NCBI GenBank assembly: GCA_963695985.1
Contig: CAVOIC010000006.1
Location: 106,580-170,579, forward strand
DNA: 64,000 nucleotides
Direction of reading: 5' to 3'
Source: DATBVX01 sp963695985
GTDB taxonomy: Bacteria; Pseudomonadota; Gammaproteobacteria; Steroidobacterales; Steroidobacteraceae
Shown here: piece after piece, positions 35,520 through 43,725 of the stretch
Position numbering within the stretch: the stretch's first letter is position 1
Layout of the letters: the number at the start of each line of letters is the position of its first letter
Program-made: the position numbers and the translations under genes
Notes under the pieces: generated by a model
What the model was told of the DNA's origin: nothing
What the model saw: only the letters and a program-made list of their open reading frames with translations
Database searches by the model: none

Positions 35520-38500
35520 TTACTTGAGGAACCGGTCGGTATCGGATTCTTCCTTCGCCGTCTGGTCATCGATGCTGCGCACGAAGGCCAGCAGGTCCGC
35601 AAGCTCCTGTGCAGAGACCGTCTGCTCGATCGTCTTGCCGTTGCCGAGCAGGTGACGCTTCATGACGTCATCCAGCGTCTGCGCGGAACCGTCGTGGAAG
35701 TACGGTGCCGACAGGCTCAGGCCGAGCAGTGACGGGGAGTTGAACCCGGCGCCGCCGAATGAGGCGAAGCCCTGAGTGCTCTGACCTGCGACCGCCGCTG
35801 CACCGCGCAGCTCGAGCGGATTGGCCGCGTTGAACGTGCCGACCTTGTCGAGGAACGTGAGCGTTCCCTTGCCGTCGCGCGTCACCGACGACGATCTGCG
35901 GACCGGCTGCGGTCACACCGGTGTCGATCGGCTTCACTCCGGCGAAGAAGTTCGCACCGATCGGATCCTCGGCGAACGTCGGGTTGTTCTGGAATACCGG
36001 GCTGGTGCGGCTCTTGGTCCACTTGGCGCCGCCGTGGCAGCCGGCGCACTGCGTGACGAAGACGCCGCGCCCGGCTTGCCCGGTTGCCGCATCCGGCTGT
36101 GGCACGATCGGCGCACGCACGCTCGTCACCCACTCCTGGATCGCGTCAAGCGAGTTGCTGATGCCCAGCACCGGCCCGTGATTGAATATTTCAGCCGTGC
36201 GGTCGACGCCGTGGACATCGGTGGCGAAGCCCTTGCCGCCCTGGATGCCGCGCGCATTGTTGTTGAAATCCGTGTTTGAGCCGCGCACGGCACTCCAGTT
36301 GAGGATGCGCTGGTCGCTGAGGTCGAGGCGCGCGAAGGTGCCTTCGAGCGGGATCGTCTGGCGCGGTCCGGTCTCGAAGATCCAGGTCACGCCGTCGGAG
36401 TGGCCATCGTCGTGACACGAGGCACAGCTCGACCAGCCGTTATTGGAGGCCTTGTTACGCTGAAGCAGCGGGTCGATGTCACGCAATGCGACGTCGAATT
36501 TGCCGTCACCGTCCTGGTCAATCACGTCGGGAACGCCGAGCGCGGTGAAGAACGCCAGCTTGCCAAAGAGGCGCCGATGTTCGGGAGTGCCAGGCGCCGG
36601 CGGTGTGCTTGACTCGATGTTCCGCGCCAGGACCTGCCCATTGGCGAGGTCGATCGCCGTGATCGAGGTATTCAGCTCGTTGTTGGCGTACGCGCGCTTG
36701 CCGTCGCTGCTCATCACGACGCCGCTCGGGAGATTCCCGGTCTGGAAGCGCGTGGCCTTGTTGGCCGCATCGAGGATGCTGAGCTTGCCGTCGTTGCCGA
36801 CCGAGGCGCGCAGCACGTAGTTGGCGCCGCGGCTCACGAACAGGAACTGCTTGCCGCGCCGGTCGGCATCGAGAGCGACGAGATCATTGAGAAACAGCCG
36901 GTCCATGCTCTTGGTTTCGTCCCCGGCCGCGGGCTGGGTTTCCTTTGCCACCTGCGCGTTGAGGTTGAGCGAGCGATCGGTTTCGACACCCGTCACCCGG
37001 CTCAGCACACCGACCAGGCCCTGCACATTGGTGGTGAATCGCACCGGCGGCTCGGGCTGCGCGCCGACATTGGCAACGTAGAGCGACGAACCGCGCAGCA
37101 GCGCCCCGAACAACATGTTCGGGTACACCTTCTGCGGATTCTTCGCGATCGGACCCGCGTCCGAGGCATCGTTCGAGTTCACGTCGGGGCAGAACGTAGT
37201 CTGCGCGAGCTGCGAAGCACCATCGAGAGTGCCGGTCGCACCGCTGTTAAAGAAGACGGTGGTACCAGCTGCCTGCAATGCCCGGCGCGTATTGAGGCAG
37301 AAGGGGCGCCGATCCGCCGAGAAGCCCGAGGCCAGCGGCTTCAGCACCAGTTGCGAGACCTGTGGATTGCCGTCGACGGCCGCGCCGACGCGGAACGAAT
37401 CGATTACGCCCTGCTTGGCGTCGTCGAAGCCATCGGGGCGCGCGGGGTCGATCAGCTCGCCGAACAGGCGTGTCACGAACACGCGCTCGTCGCGATCGTT
37501 GCGATCGCCGTCGTTGGTGATCGCGATCGAATAGGGATTGCCGCCCGTCTTGATGGAGCGGACCACGGTGAGCGTCGACAGCTGCACGATGGTGACTTCG
37601 CCTACGGTGTGGTTCGCGATAAAGGCGAACGTGCCGTTGGGCGTGATGGCGATACCGCGCGGCTCCAGGCCGACCGGCACCGCGGCGCCGACCACCTGCG
37701 GAGTTGCGCCCGTAAGATCGATGACGCTCATGGTGCCGTCTGCAGCGTTGGCCACGTAGGCACGCTTGTCGTCCGGGCTCAACGCGACGAAGCGGGGCTC
37801 CTTGCCCACCGGCACCTCACCGAGCAGCTCGCTGGCGTCGTTGCCGTCGGCGCTGCGCACGCGAATCACCGACACCGTGTTCTTCTGCCGGTTCACCACC
37901 ACTGCGCGCGTGTCGTCACGCGTCAGCGCGATGCTGCTCGAACGCCCCTGCCGGAAGAGCGTGCTGAACTGAGCGAGTACCTCCTGGGGGTCGATGAGCG
38001 AACGCCCGAGAGTCGCGAGCGCCGCGGACACTACGGGGTCCCTGGCGAAGGCGTCGGCTGGCTGCGCGAAGTCAAGCGTCTTTCCGCCGGCGACTGCTGC
38101 GGCAATGGCGGCCTGCGCGTTTGCGTCGATGACGATGCCGTCACTCAGGTCGGAATTCGCGTCCAGCGCGGCAAGCAGGTTGAGGAGATTGCCGAGATAG
38201 ACATCGGCATCGTTCTGGACCTGCGCCAGATCCTGCAGGCTGAAGGACAGCACGCCACCCGAAGCGGCCGACGGTGTCGCCGTACCGATCATCAGGCGGT
38301 CGGTGCCGTTGCCGATGAAGAATTGCACCGGATAGCCAACAGCGAAGCGAAACTTGCCAGCCGCATCGGTCGTGCCGTCGGGCATGCCGGTCGCACTGAA
38401 TCCGAGACCCTCGATGGTCTCGTCCGTGAACTGGGCATCCGCGAACTGCCCTGTGGAGGGGGTGGGCGGCATGTAGTTGCCTTTTCCTCCGTAGCCACCG

Positions 38501-38595
38501 CAGGCACTCAAGGAGAGAATCGCGATCTGCAGAAGCATCAGTTTCAGCAGTCGCAGCTTGCGCGCCCGCCGCGCAGCCATATCGTTGGTGGTCAT
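35520..38595 (-). CDS. Large lipoprotein beta-propeller/di-haem cytochrome, frameshifted
   Basis: This is an exported protein of about 1020 residues after bridging one +1 indel near 35885. It starts at ATG 38595 (ribosome-binding site GAGGAG) with a lipoprotein signal peptide ending in the lipobox LSLSACGG. A YVTN/NHL-type beta-propeller follows (repeats such as DDTRAVVVNRQKNTVSVIRV, PDDKRAYVANAADGTMSVID, PNGTFAFIANHTVGEVTIV). The C-terminal part has two c-type haem sites, SSCASCHDDGHSDG and TQCAGCHGGAKWT, and ends in a MauG/CcpA-like tail (YFHDGSAQTLDDVMKRH). The last about 120 residues lie in a second frame. It is probably an outer-membrane-anchored periplasmic redox enzyme of unknown substrate. 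Its promoter region holds a perfect 8+8 palindrome. Confidence 0.8.
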
Positions 38596-38670
38596 GAATC
38601 GATCTCCTCGGTCCGATGAAATGGGCTGATGCGCCATGGCCACGCAGGATGCCGGCGGCGGCAGTGCATA

Positions 38671-38690
38671 TCTGTCAAGCGGTTGACAGA
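38671..38690. promoter_or_regulatory. Perfect palindrome upstream of the propeller-cytochrome gene
   Basis: TCTGTCAA-GCGG-TTGACAGA is a perfect 8+8 inverted repeat, 76 bases upstream of ATG 38595. It is a likely operator for an unidentified regulator. The TTGACA inside it could also be a -35 element, so binding would block transcription. Confidence 0.5.
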
Positions 38691-38785
38691 AGTGCGCGTA
38701 CGGCGCGACTTCAGGTTGAAGGGCGCGGGGAAATCGAATCAGCGAGGAATCAAGTTACGTGCTGAACCGGCACGCGAATTCTGCT

Positions 38786-39241
38786 CTACGCCACTTCCGC
38801 TACCAGCTCGATCTCGACGCACGCGCCGAGCGGGATCTGCGACGCACCGAAGGCGCTGCGGGCATGACGGCCACGCTCGCCGAATACCGCGAGCAGGAGC
38901 TCGGAGCAACCGTTCGCAACCAAGTGCTGCTCGGTGAACGTCGGCGCAGAGTTCACCAGGCACATCACTTTCAGGATGCGTTTCACGCGCTTCAGGTCCC
39001 CGAGAAACCCGTGCAGCGTGGCGATCAGGTCGATCGCGATACTGCGTGCCGCCACCTGGCCGTCCTCGGTCGAGAATTCACGTCCCAGCTGACCGGCGAG
39101 TGGTTTGCCTTCCTTGCGCGCGATGTGGCCCGACACAAATACGAGATTGCCGCCCTGCGCAGCCATCACGAAGGCCGCTACCGGCGTGCCCGCGGGAGGC
39201 AGGACGATCTTCAGCCGCTCTAGTTCTTCGTAGGGATTCAA
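38786..39241 (-). CDS. ridA: RidA family protein (imine/enamine deaminase-like)
   Basis: This is a 151-residue protein of the RidA (YjgF/YER057c/UK114) family. RidA proteins hydrolyse reactive 2-aminoacrylate-type enamines/imines to ketoacids. Visible conserved parts are GNLVFVSGHIARKEGKPLAG near residue 31, SIAIDLIATLHGFLGDLKRV, the family segment VLKVMCLVNSAPTFTEQHLV and the C-terminal RSAFGASQIPLGACVEIELV with the active-site Arg region. The start appears to be TTG 39241 behind AAGGAGAGG. It is followed downstream by the large cytochrome region and preceded by a dehydratase remnant. In abm-type 2-aminobenzoate gene clusters a RidA gene accompanies CoA-ligase and beta-oxidation genes, as here. 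Confidence 0.88.
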   Translation of the reverse strand: MNPYEELERLKIVLPPAGTPVAAFVMAAQGGNLVFVSGHIARKEGKPLAGQLGREFSTEDGQVAARSIAIDLIATLHGFLGDLKRVKRILKVMCLVNSAPTFTEQHLVANGCSELLLAVFGERGRHARSAFGASQIPLGACVEIELVAEVA

Positions 39242-39261
39242 TGTGCCCTCTCCTTCAGGTC

Positions 39262-39862
39262 TCACAAGGTCACGGCATCGCTGTTGCCACCACTGATCAG
39301 GACACCGACGCGTTCCCCGGTTCGCGGCTGATAAGCGCCGCTCAACAGCGCAGCCATGGCAGCCGCGCCGCCCGGCTCGGAGACTATCCGCAGGCTGCGC
39401 CACAAGGCGCACTGGGCCTCGCGAATCGACTCATCCTTCACCAGTACAACGCGATCAACGAAGCGCTGAGCCAGGGGAAACATGAGCTCACCCACACGGC
39501 GCGGCGCCAACGAATCGGCCGCAATTCCACCAGCTTCCGCATCGACGGGGTGACCCGCCTCCAGCGCCCGGTACAGTGTCGGCGCGGCCTCTGGCTCGAC
39601 GCCCACGATTCGAATTCTTCCGTCGAACCACGCCGCGGTCCCGCCGATGAGTCCGCCACCGCCGACGGCAACGAGGAGCGTGTCGAGCTCCGCGCACTGC
39701 TCTTCCATTTCGAGGCCCACGGATCCCTGGCCAAGTAAGGTCTCGCGTTGATCGAACGCATGTACCTGCAGCGCGCCGGAATCCGCGGCGCGTTGCAGGC
39801 TCGCCGCCAGCGCCTCGGCATAGCCTTCGCCGGCGACGATGAGTTCTGCGCCAGGAGCGATT
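39262..39862 (-). pseudogene. C-terminal part of a PLP-dependent serine/threonine dehydratase
   Basis: The frame encodes about 199 residues of the C-terminal part of a threonine dehydratase-like enzyme: GAELIVAGEGYAEALAASLQ, LLGQGSVGLEMEEQ, LLVAVGGGGLIGG (the PLP phosphate-binding glycine loop) and ISGGNSDAVTL at the end. The N-terminal part with the PLP lysine (usually SFKxRGA) is missing. Upstream of about 39862 the DNA instead carries a remnant of a TetR gene on the other strand. The gene is therefore truncated and cannot bind PLP covalently. A dehydratase next to RidA makes biochemical sense, since dehydratases release the enamines RidA removes; this suggests an originally functional pair. 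Confidence 0.72.
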
Positions 39863-40180
39863 CCGCACAGCGATCGAGAATTACTTCATGCAGGTGGAAC
39901 GCGACCCCGCATTCGTCGAGCTGCTGTTCGTGCAGCCCAGAAATCAGCCGGAGCTCATGCACGAGTGGGAGCGCCTGCAAGCAGAGGCGATCGCACAACT
40001 CAAGCCGCTCGTGCGCGCGCTCGCTCCCGTCTCAAGCCGTGGCAGCTCAACGTTGCCGTTCACTTTCTACACCACGGCCTCAACGCGACCGCGGAAGTGT
40101 GGCCGGAACGAGTTGCCGCGAAAGACATGGCGGGTCTCGTCGTGGCGCTGCTGTGGAGGGGTTTGGAGAGTGTCAGCTGA
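39863..40180 (+). pseudogene. C-terminal remnant of a TetR-family regulator
   Basis: The + strand keeps the C-terminal ligand-domain part of a TetR-like regulator: RFRTAIENYFMQVERDPAFV, ELLFVQPRNQPELMHEWERL, QAEAIAQLKPLVRALAP. After a frame change near 40030 it continues as LKPWQLNVAVHFLHHGLNAT, AEVWPERVAAKDMAGLVVAL and LLWRGLESVS, then a stop. No helix-turn-helix domain precedes it; its 5' side is joined directly to the truncated dehydratase. It is a rearrangement scar next to the intact TetR gene at 40337-40996. Confidence 0.6.
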
Positions 40181-40259
40181 CCACGTGGCCCAACGTCGCA
40201 GAGCAGACCAGCGGCCGCCGCGGTTGGTCGCCCGCATTGCATTGACCGAGGGCTGAAAT

Positions 40260-40273
40260 TGAATCAGCATTCA
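40260..40273. promoter_or_regulatory. TGAAT-N4-ATTCA palindrome upstream of TetR gene
   Basis: TGAATCAGCATTCA is a perfect 5+4+5 inverted repeat. It nearly equals the site at 43641-43654 (TGAATCAGTATTCA), one base different. It lies 63 bases upstream of the preferred TetR start (40337) and is a likely autoregulatory operator. Its position argues against starting the TetR protein at TTG 40259. Confidence 0.6.
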
Positions 40274-40336
40274 CTCATCGACACCAAGAAAGGCGAGCGC
40301 AGCCCACAAGTGGCCGCCCGAGGGAATCTCCGTTTC

Positions 40337-40996
40337 ATGGCTAGAGCAAACGTCAAGAGCAAAGTTGACGATGCGGCGCTGGTGACCAAGCGCCGCAGCC
40401 AGGTGCTCGGTGCGGCGATCGAGCTGTTCGGCAAGCGCGGTTATCACGCGACGACGGTGAAGCATATTGCCGAGCGCGCCGGCGTGAGCACCGGCCTCGT
40501 CTACCAGTATTTCGGTGACAAGGAAGACATCCTGTTCCTCGCGCTCCAGACTGTCCTCGACACCTACAAGGAGCGCATCCCGCGCGCGACCGAGGGCGTG
40601 GAGGATCCGCTGCAGCGCTTCAGGGCAGCTGTGCACGCATATTGTCGCGTCATCGACGCGAACATCGACGCGACAGTTCTCGCCTACCGGGAGACCAAGT
40701 CGGTCAGCCGCGCCCGGCGTGAGATCATCAAGCGCAAGGAAACGGAGACCAATGCGCTCATCGAGGCGCACGTGCGCGACTGCATCAGGGCGGGGCTGTT
40801 CGAGAAAGTCGACGCGGAACTGCTCACCTACCATATCGTGATGATCGCGCACGCCTGGGCGCTCAAGGCGTGGCACTACGCCGGCATGATGAGCGTCGAC
40901 CAGTACGTCGACCGCAACCTCGCCCTGCTACTGCACCCGCTGCTCACGGAACGGGGCCGGCGCGAGAATCTGCGTCTCGTCGCCGCTGCCCACTGA
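40337..40996 (+). CDS. TetR/AcrR family regulator of the CoA-catabolic cluster
   Basis: This TetR-family repressor of 219 residues starts at ATG 40337. Helix-turn-helix: RSQVLGAAIELFGKRGYHAT, TVKHIAERAGVSTGLVYQYF, GDKEDILF. The C-terminal domain has a TetR_C pattern common in regulators of fatty-acid or aromatic CoA-ester catabolism (LAYRETKSVSRARREIIKRK, ETETNALIEAH, AELLTYHIVMIAHAWALKAW). An upstream in-frame TTG at 40259 overlaps a palindrome, so I prefer the internal ATG. Matching palindromes in front of itself and in the divergent promoter at 43531-43672 identify its probable regulon: ECH-SDR-ECH on -, and acyl-CoA dehydrogenase, ligase and hcrCAB on +. The inducer is probably an acyl- or aryl-CoA. 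Confidence 0.87.
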   Translation: MARANVKSKVDDAALVTKRRSQVLGAAIELFGKRGYHATTVKHIAERAGVSTGLVYQYFGDKEDILFLALQTVLDTYKERIPRATEGVEDPLQRFRAAVHAYCRVIDANIDATVLAYRETKSVSRARREIIKRKETETNALIEAHVRDCIRAGLFEKVDAELLTYHIVMIAHAWALKAWHYAGMMSVDQYVDRNLALLLHPLLTERGRRENLRLVAAAH

Positions 40997-41050
40997 CTGA
41001 AGGCGGCCGCATCACCGCGTCGCCGCCGCCCGGCGCTATGCCCGCCGCGC

Positions 41051-41905
41051 TCAGTTGCCTTCAAACACGGGACGCTGTTTCGCCACGAAGGCGCGGTAGG
41101 CGCGCCCGAAGTCCTGGGTCTGCATGCAGATCGACTGGGCTTGCGCCTCAGCCTCGATCGCATCGTCGATCCCCATGTTCCATTCCTGGTGAATGCATTT
41201 CTTGGTCATCGCGTGCGCGAAGCTCGGGCCCTCGCCTAGCGACTTCGCCAGCGCTTGCGCGTCCGTGAGCAAGGCAGCCGGCTCGCAGATCTTGTTGAAG
41301 AAGCCCCAGCGCTCGGCCTCGGGCCCATCCATGCTGCGGCCGGTGTAAAGCAGTTCGGCCGCGCGGCCCGCGCCGATGATCCGCGGCAGTATGTTGCAGG
41401 CACCCATGTCTGCGCCCGCGAGCCCGACGCGAACGAAGAGGAACGCCACTTTGCTCGCGGCTGTGCCGTAGCGCAGGTCCGAGGCCATCGCGACGATCGC
41501 TCCGGCGCCAGCGCAGACTCCGTCAACCGCAGCCACGATCGGCTGCGGGCACGCGCGCATTGCCTTAACCAGGTCGCCCGTCATGCGGCAGAAAGCGAGC
41601 AGTCCGCCCATGTCGCCCCCATCCTGCAACTGCACCAGTGGCCCGATGATCTCGTGGACGTCTCCGCCCGAGCAGAAATTGCCGCCCGCGCCGGTGACCA
41701 CGACAGCCTTGACCTGCGGGGCGTAAGTGAGATCGCGGAACGTATCGCGCAGCTCAGCGTACGACTCGAAGGTGAGCGGATTCTTGCGCTCGGGCCGATT
41801 CAGCGTGACGGTCGCGACTTTTCCGTCCAATTGCCAGCCGAAATGCCGCGGTCTGAAGTTGCTGAAATCAACCCCCGCGCGAGTGAAGAGATCCTGCGTT
41901 TTCAT
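41051..41905 (-). CDS. Enoyl-CoA hydratase/isomerase family protein
   Basis: This crotonase-fold protein has about 284 residues and an N-terminal extension (LFTRAGVDFSNFRPRHFGWQ) before the usual start. The oxyanion-hole motif is VVVTGAGGNFCSGGDVHEII near residue 90, and the second one is VDGVCAGAGAIVAMASDLRY near residue 145. This extended form, with the FNFRPRHFGW-like opening, is the type I associate with 2-aminobenzoate/salicylate CoA gene clusters. The start is ATG 41905 behind AAAGGACAC. It is the last gene of the minus-strand operon ECH (42712), SDR (41956), ECH (this gene). Its reaction (hydration, hydrolysis or ring opening) cannot be told from sequence. Confidence 0.88.
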   Translation of the reverse strand: MKTQDLFTRAGVDFSNFRPRHFGWQLDGKVATVTLNRPERKNPLTFESYAELRDTFRDLTYAPQVKAVVVTGAGGNFCSGGDVHEIIGPLVQLQDGGDMGGLLAFCRMTGDLVKAMRACPQPIVAAVDGVCAGAGAIVAMASDLRYGTAASKVAFLFVRVGLAGADMGACNILPRIIGAGRAAELLYTGRSMDGPEAERWGFFNKICEPAALLTDAQALAKSLGEGPSFAHAMTKKCIHQEWNMGIDDAIEAEAQAQSICMQTQDFGRAYRAFVAKQRPVFEGN

Positions 41906-41955
41906 GACTTGTGTCCTTTGATCGGAGAGATGTGGCTGTGCGGACATGACGGCGC

Positions 41956-42702
41956 TCACCCGGCCATCGTCAGTCCACCGCTGACGCTGAGCACCTGGCC
42001 GGTGACATATTCGGATCGTTTGCTGGCGAAAAAGAAGATTGCATCGGCGATCTCCTCCGGCTTGGCCACGCGGCGCAGCGGGATCGCCTTGACGAAGGCT
42101 TCCTTTAGCTTGTCAGGAACCGCCTGCCACAGTGGCGTGTCGGTCGGCCCCGGGCACACACAATTCACGGTGACGCCGAAGCGCGCGCCCTCGCGGGCGA
42201 GGCTCTTGGTAAAAGCGATGAGCCCGCCTTTGGCTGCCGCGTACACGGTTTCGCCGAGGCTCCCGACTCGCCCGGCATCGCTCGATACATTAATGATCCG
42301 GCCGCTGCGTGCCTCGAACATGCGTGGGAGCAGCGCGTGCGTGAGGCGAATCGGCCCCATCAGGTTGATGTCCATGACCCGTTGCCAGAACTCAGGAGTG
42401 TTCTCGACGAATGGCTGAGTCTTGCCCCAGCCGGCGCCGTTCACCAGGATGTCCACGCGGCCGGCACGCTCGAGCACCTCGCGGGCAAAGCGTCCGATCG
42501 ATTCGGGGCTGGTGACGTCGAGCTTGACGTACTCCGCAGAAAGGTCGGCGGCCTTGGCCTCCTTTTGGACTTCCTGGCCGCGCTGCTCATCGATGTCAGC
42601 GAGAAACACGCGTGCACCGGCTCGCGCCAGTTCGAATGCCGTTGCCTTGCCGATACCGGAGGCAGCGCCCGTGACGACCGCAGTCTTGCCGTTGAGATTC
42701 AT
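41956..42702 (-). CDS. Short-chain dehydrogenase/reductase (3-hydroxyacyl-CoA dehydrogenase type)
   Basis: This 248-residue classical SDR has the NAD-binding glycine motif TGAASGIGKATAFELA near residue 13, Asp after beta-2 (LADIDEQRG, favouring NAD), NGAG near residue 90, and the catalytic Ser-Tyr-Lys as NVSSDAG...YAAAKGG near 140-160. The C-terminus is SGGLTMAG. It resembles BadH-like 2-hydroxycyclohexanecarboxyl-CoA dehydrogenases and other CoA-pathway SDRs. The start is ATG 42702 with AAGGAG at ideal spacing; the upstream GTG two codons earlier is less likely. It lies between two crotonase genes and should oxidise a 3-hydroxyacyl-CoA in that beta-oxidation-like route. Confidence 0.9.
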   Translation of the reverse strand: MNLNGKTAVVTGAASGIGKATAFELARAGARVFLADIDEQRGQEVQKEAKAADLSAEYVKLDVTSPESIGRFAREVLERAGRVDILVNGAGWGKTQPFVENTPEFWQRVMDINLMGPIRLTHALLPRMFEARSGRIINVSSDAGRVGSLGETVYAAAKGGLIAFTKSLAREGARFGVTVNCVCPGPTDTPLWQAVPDKLKEAFVKAIPLRRVAKPEEIADAIFFFASKRSEYVTGQVLSVSGGLTMAG

Positions 42703-42711
42703 TTTCACTCC

Positions 42712-43488
42712 TTAACTGACACGCGCAGGTTGCGCTGAGCGGGCGAGGAAGGCTCGCACCCGCTCGCGGGTCGGCGCCTCGCCGTAAAGCTGGCGGGAAG
42801 CAGCGATTTCCTCGGCGAATCCATCGCGGCTGGGGTCGCCGGCCGCTGCGATGCAGGCTTTGCAGGCCGCCAGCGCGCTCGCGGGCAGCTCCGCGAGTTC
42901 CTGCGCTTTGCGGGCAGCGCGCACCGCGATTTCACTACCAGGAACGGCCCACTGCACAAGTCCAAGCGCCGCGGCGGTTGTGCCATCGACGGTCTCGCCA
43001 CCCAGGATCATGCGCGATGCTGTAGCTCGGCCGGCCAGCCGCGTCAGCCGCTGCGTGCCACCGGCGCCGGGCACGAGACCGAGCCGCACCTCCGGCAAAC
43101 CCAGCTTCGCCTCCGCGGCCGCCATGCGCAGATCGCAGGCGAGCGCGAGCTCGAAGCCACCGCCCAGCGCGGCGCCGCCGATTTCCGCGAGGGTTACTTG
43201 CGGCAACGCTTCGATGCGTGCGAACAGGCGCTGCATGGCCGCTGCGGTTTCCACCAGGGCTTCCACGCCATCCCGAGCCGCAAATCGTTGCCGCATTTCC
43301 CCGAGATCCGCCCCGGCGCAAAACACTTTCTGGCTGCTGCGCAGATGCAGCACCTGCCAGTCATCGCGCCGGCTCAGCTCGTCAAGCCGGCGATGAAACG
43401 TCGCGAGCCACTCGCTGCTGATCGCGTTGACCGGCGGCCGCTCAAGCGTCAGGCAGGCCACCCGCTCGTGCAGCACCAGTTCAAGCAT
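42712..43488 (-). CDS. Enoyl-CoA hydratase/isomerase family protein
   Basis: This 258-residue crotonase-fold protein shows the N-terminal region LVLHERVACLTLERPPVNAI, the first oxyanion loop in KVFCAGADLGEMRQRF near residue 65, the second in IGGAALGGGFELALACDLRM near residue 110, and the conserved glutamate-type segment PEVRLGLVPGAGGTQRLTRL. These keep the catalytic residues of true enoyl-CoA hydratases. The start is ATG 43488 behind GGGAGGGTCC. It is the first gene of the minus operon; the palindrome at 43531-43544 lies 43 bases upstream, so TetR control is likely. Confidence 0.9.
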   Translation of the reverse strand: MLELVLHERVACLTLERPPVNAISSEWLATFHRRLDELSRRDDWQVLHLRSSQKVFCAGADLGEMRQRFAARDGVEALVETAAAMQRLFARIEALPQVTLAEIGGAALGGGFELALACDLRMAAAEAKLGLPEVRLGLVPGAGGTQRLTRLAGRATASRMILGGETVDGTTAAALGLVQWAVPGSEIAVRAARKAQELAELPASALAACKACIAAAGDPSRDGFAEEIAASRQLYGEAPTRERVRAFLARSAQPARVS

Positions 43489-43530
43489 GGACCCTCCCGG
43501 CACGACGGCAGCTGCCGCGATATTGTAAAT

Positions 43531-43544
43531 TGAACGACCGTTCA
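43531..43544. promoter_or_regulatory. TGAAC-N4-GTTCA palindrome before the ECH-SDR-ECH operon
   Basis: TGAACGACCGTTCA is a perfect 5+4+5 inverted repeat, 43 bases upstream of ATG 43488 (minus operon). It is related in layout to the sites at 40260, 43641 and 43657 and is a probable TetR operator. Confidence 0.55.
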
Positions 43545-43640
43545 TTCGTTGACTAATCTGAGCTATTCGCTCTCCGATAGTCAATTACGGCTTTCCACAA
43601 TCAGCCTTTTACGGGCTTGGCGTTGACTTGCGCATTTGAT

Positions 43641-43672
43641 TGAATCAGTATTCATTTTGAACGCTGGTTCAA
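43641..43672. promoter_or_regulatory. Two adjacent palindromes before the acyl-CoA dehydrogenase operon
   Basis: TGAATCAGTATTCA (43641-43654) and TTGAACGCTGGTTCAA (43657-43672) are perfect inverted repeats separated by two bases. They lie 54-85 bases upstream of ATG 43726. A TTGACT at 43623-43628 could be the -35 element, so the sites would cover the promoter. The first differs by one base from the site in front of the TetR gene. Confidence 0.58.
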
Positions 43673-43725
43673 TCCTGGGGCAGGAACGCCTGCCCACCGC
43701 CCGCAAGGGCAGTCGAGGCCGTGGC

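Noticed and set aside
37351..38619. Open frame (422 codons) on + opposite the propeller cytochrome
   Set aside because: Antisense artefact; the minus strand has a lipobox, propeller repeats and haem sites.
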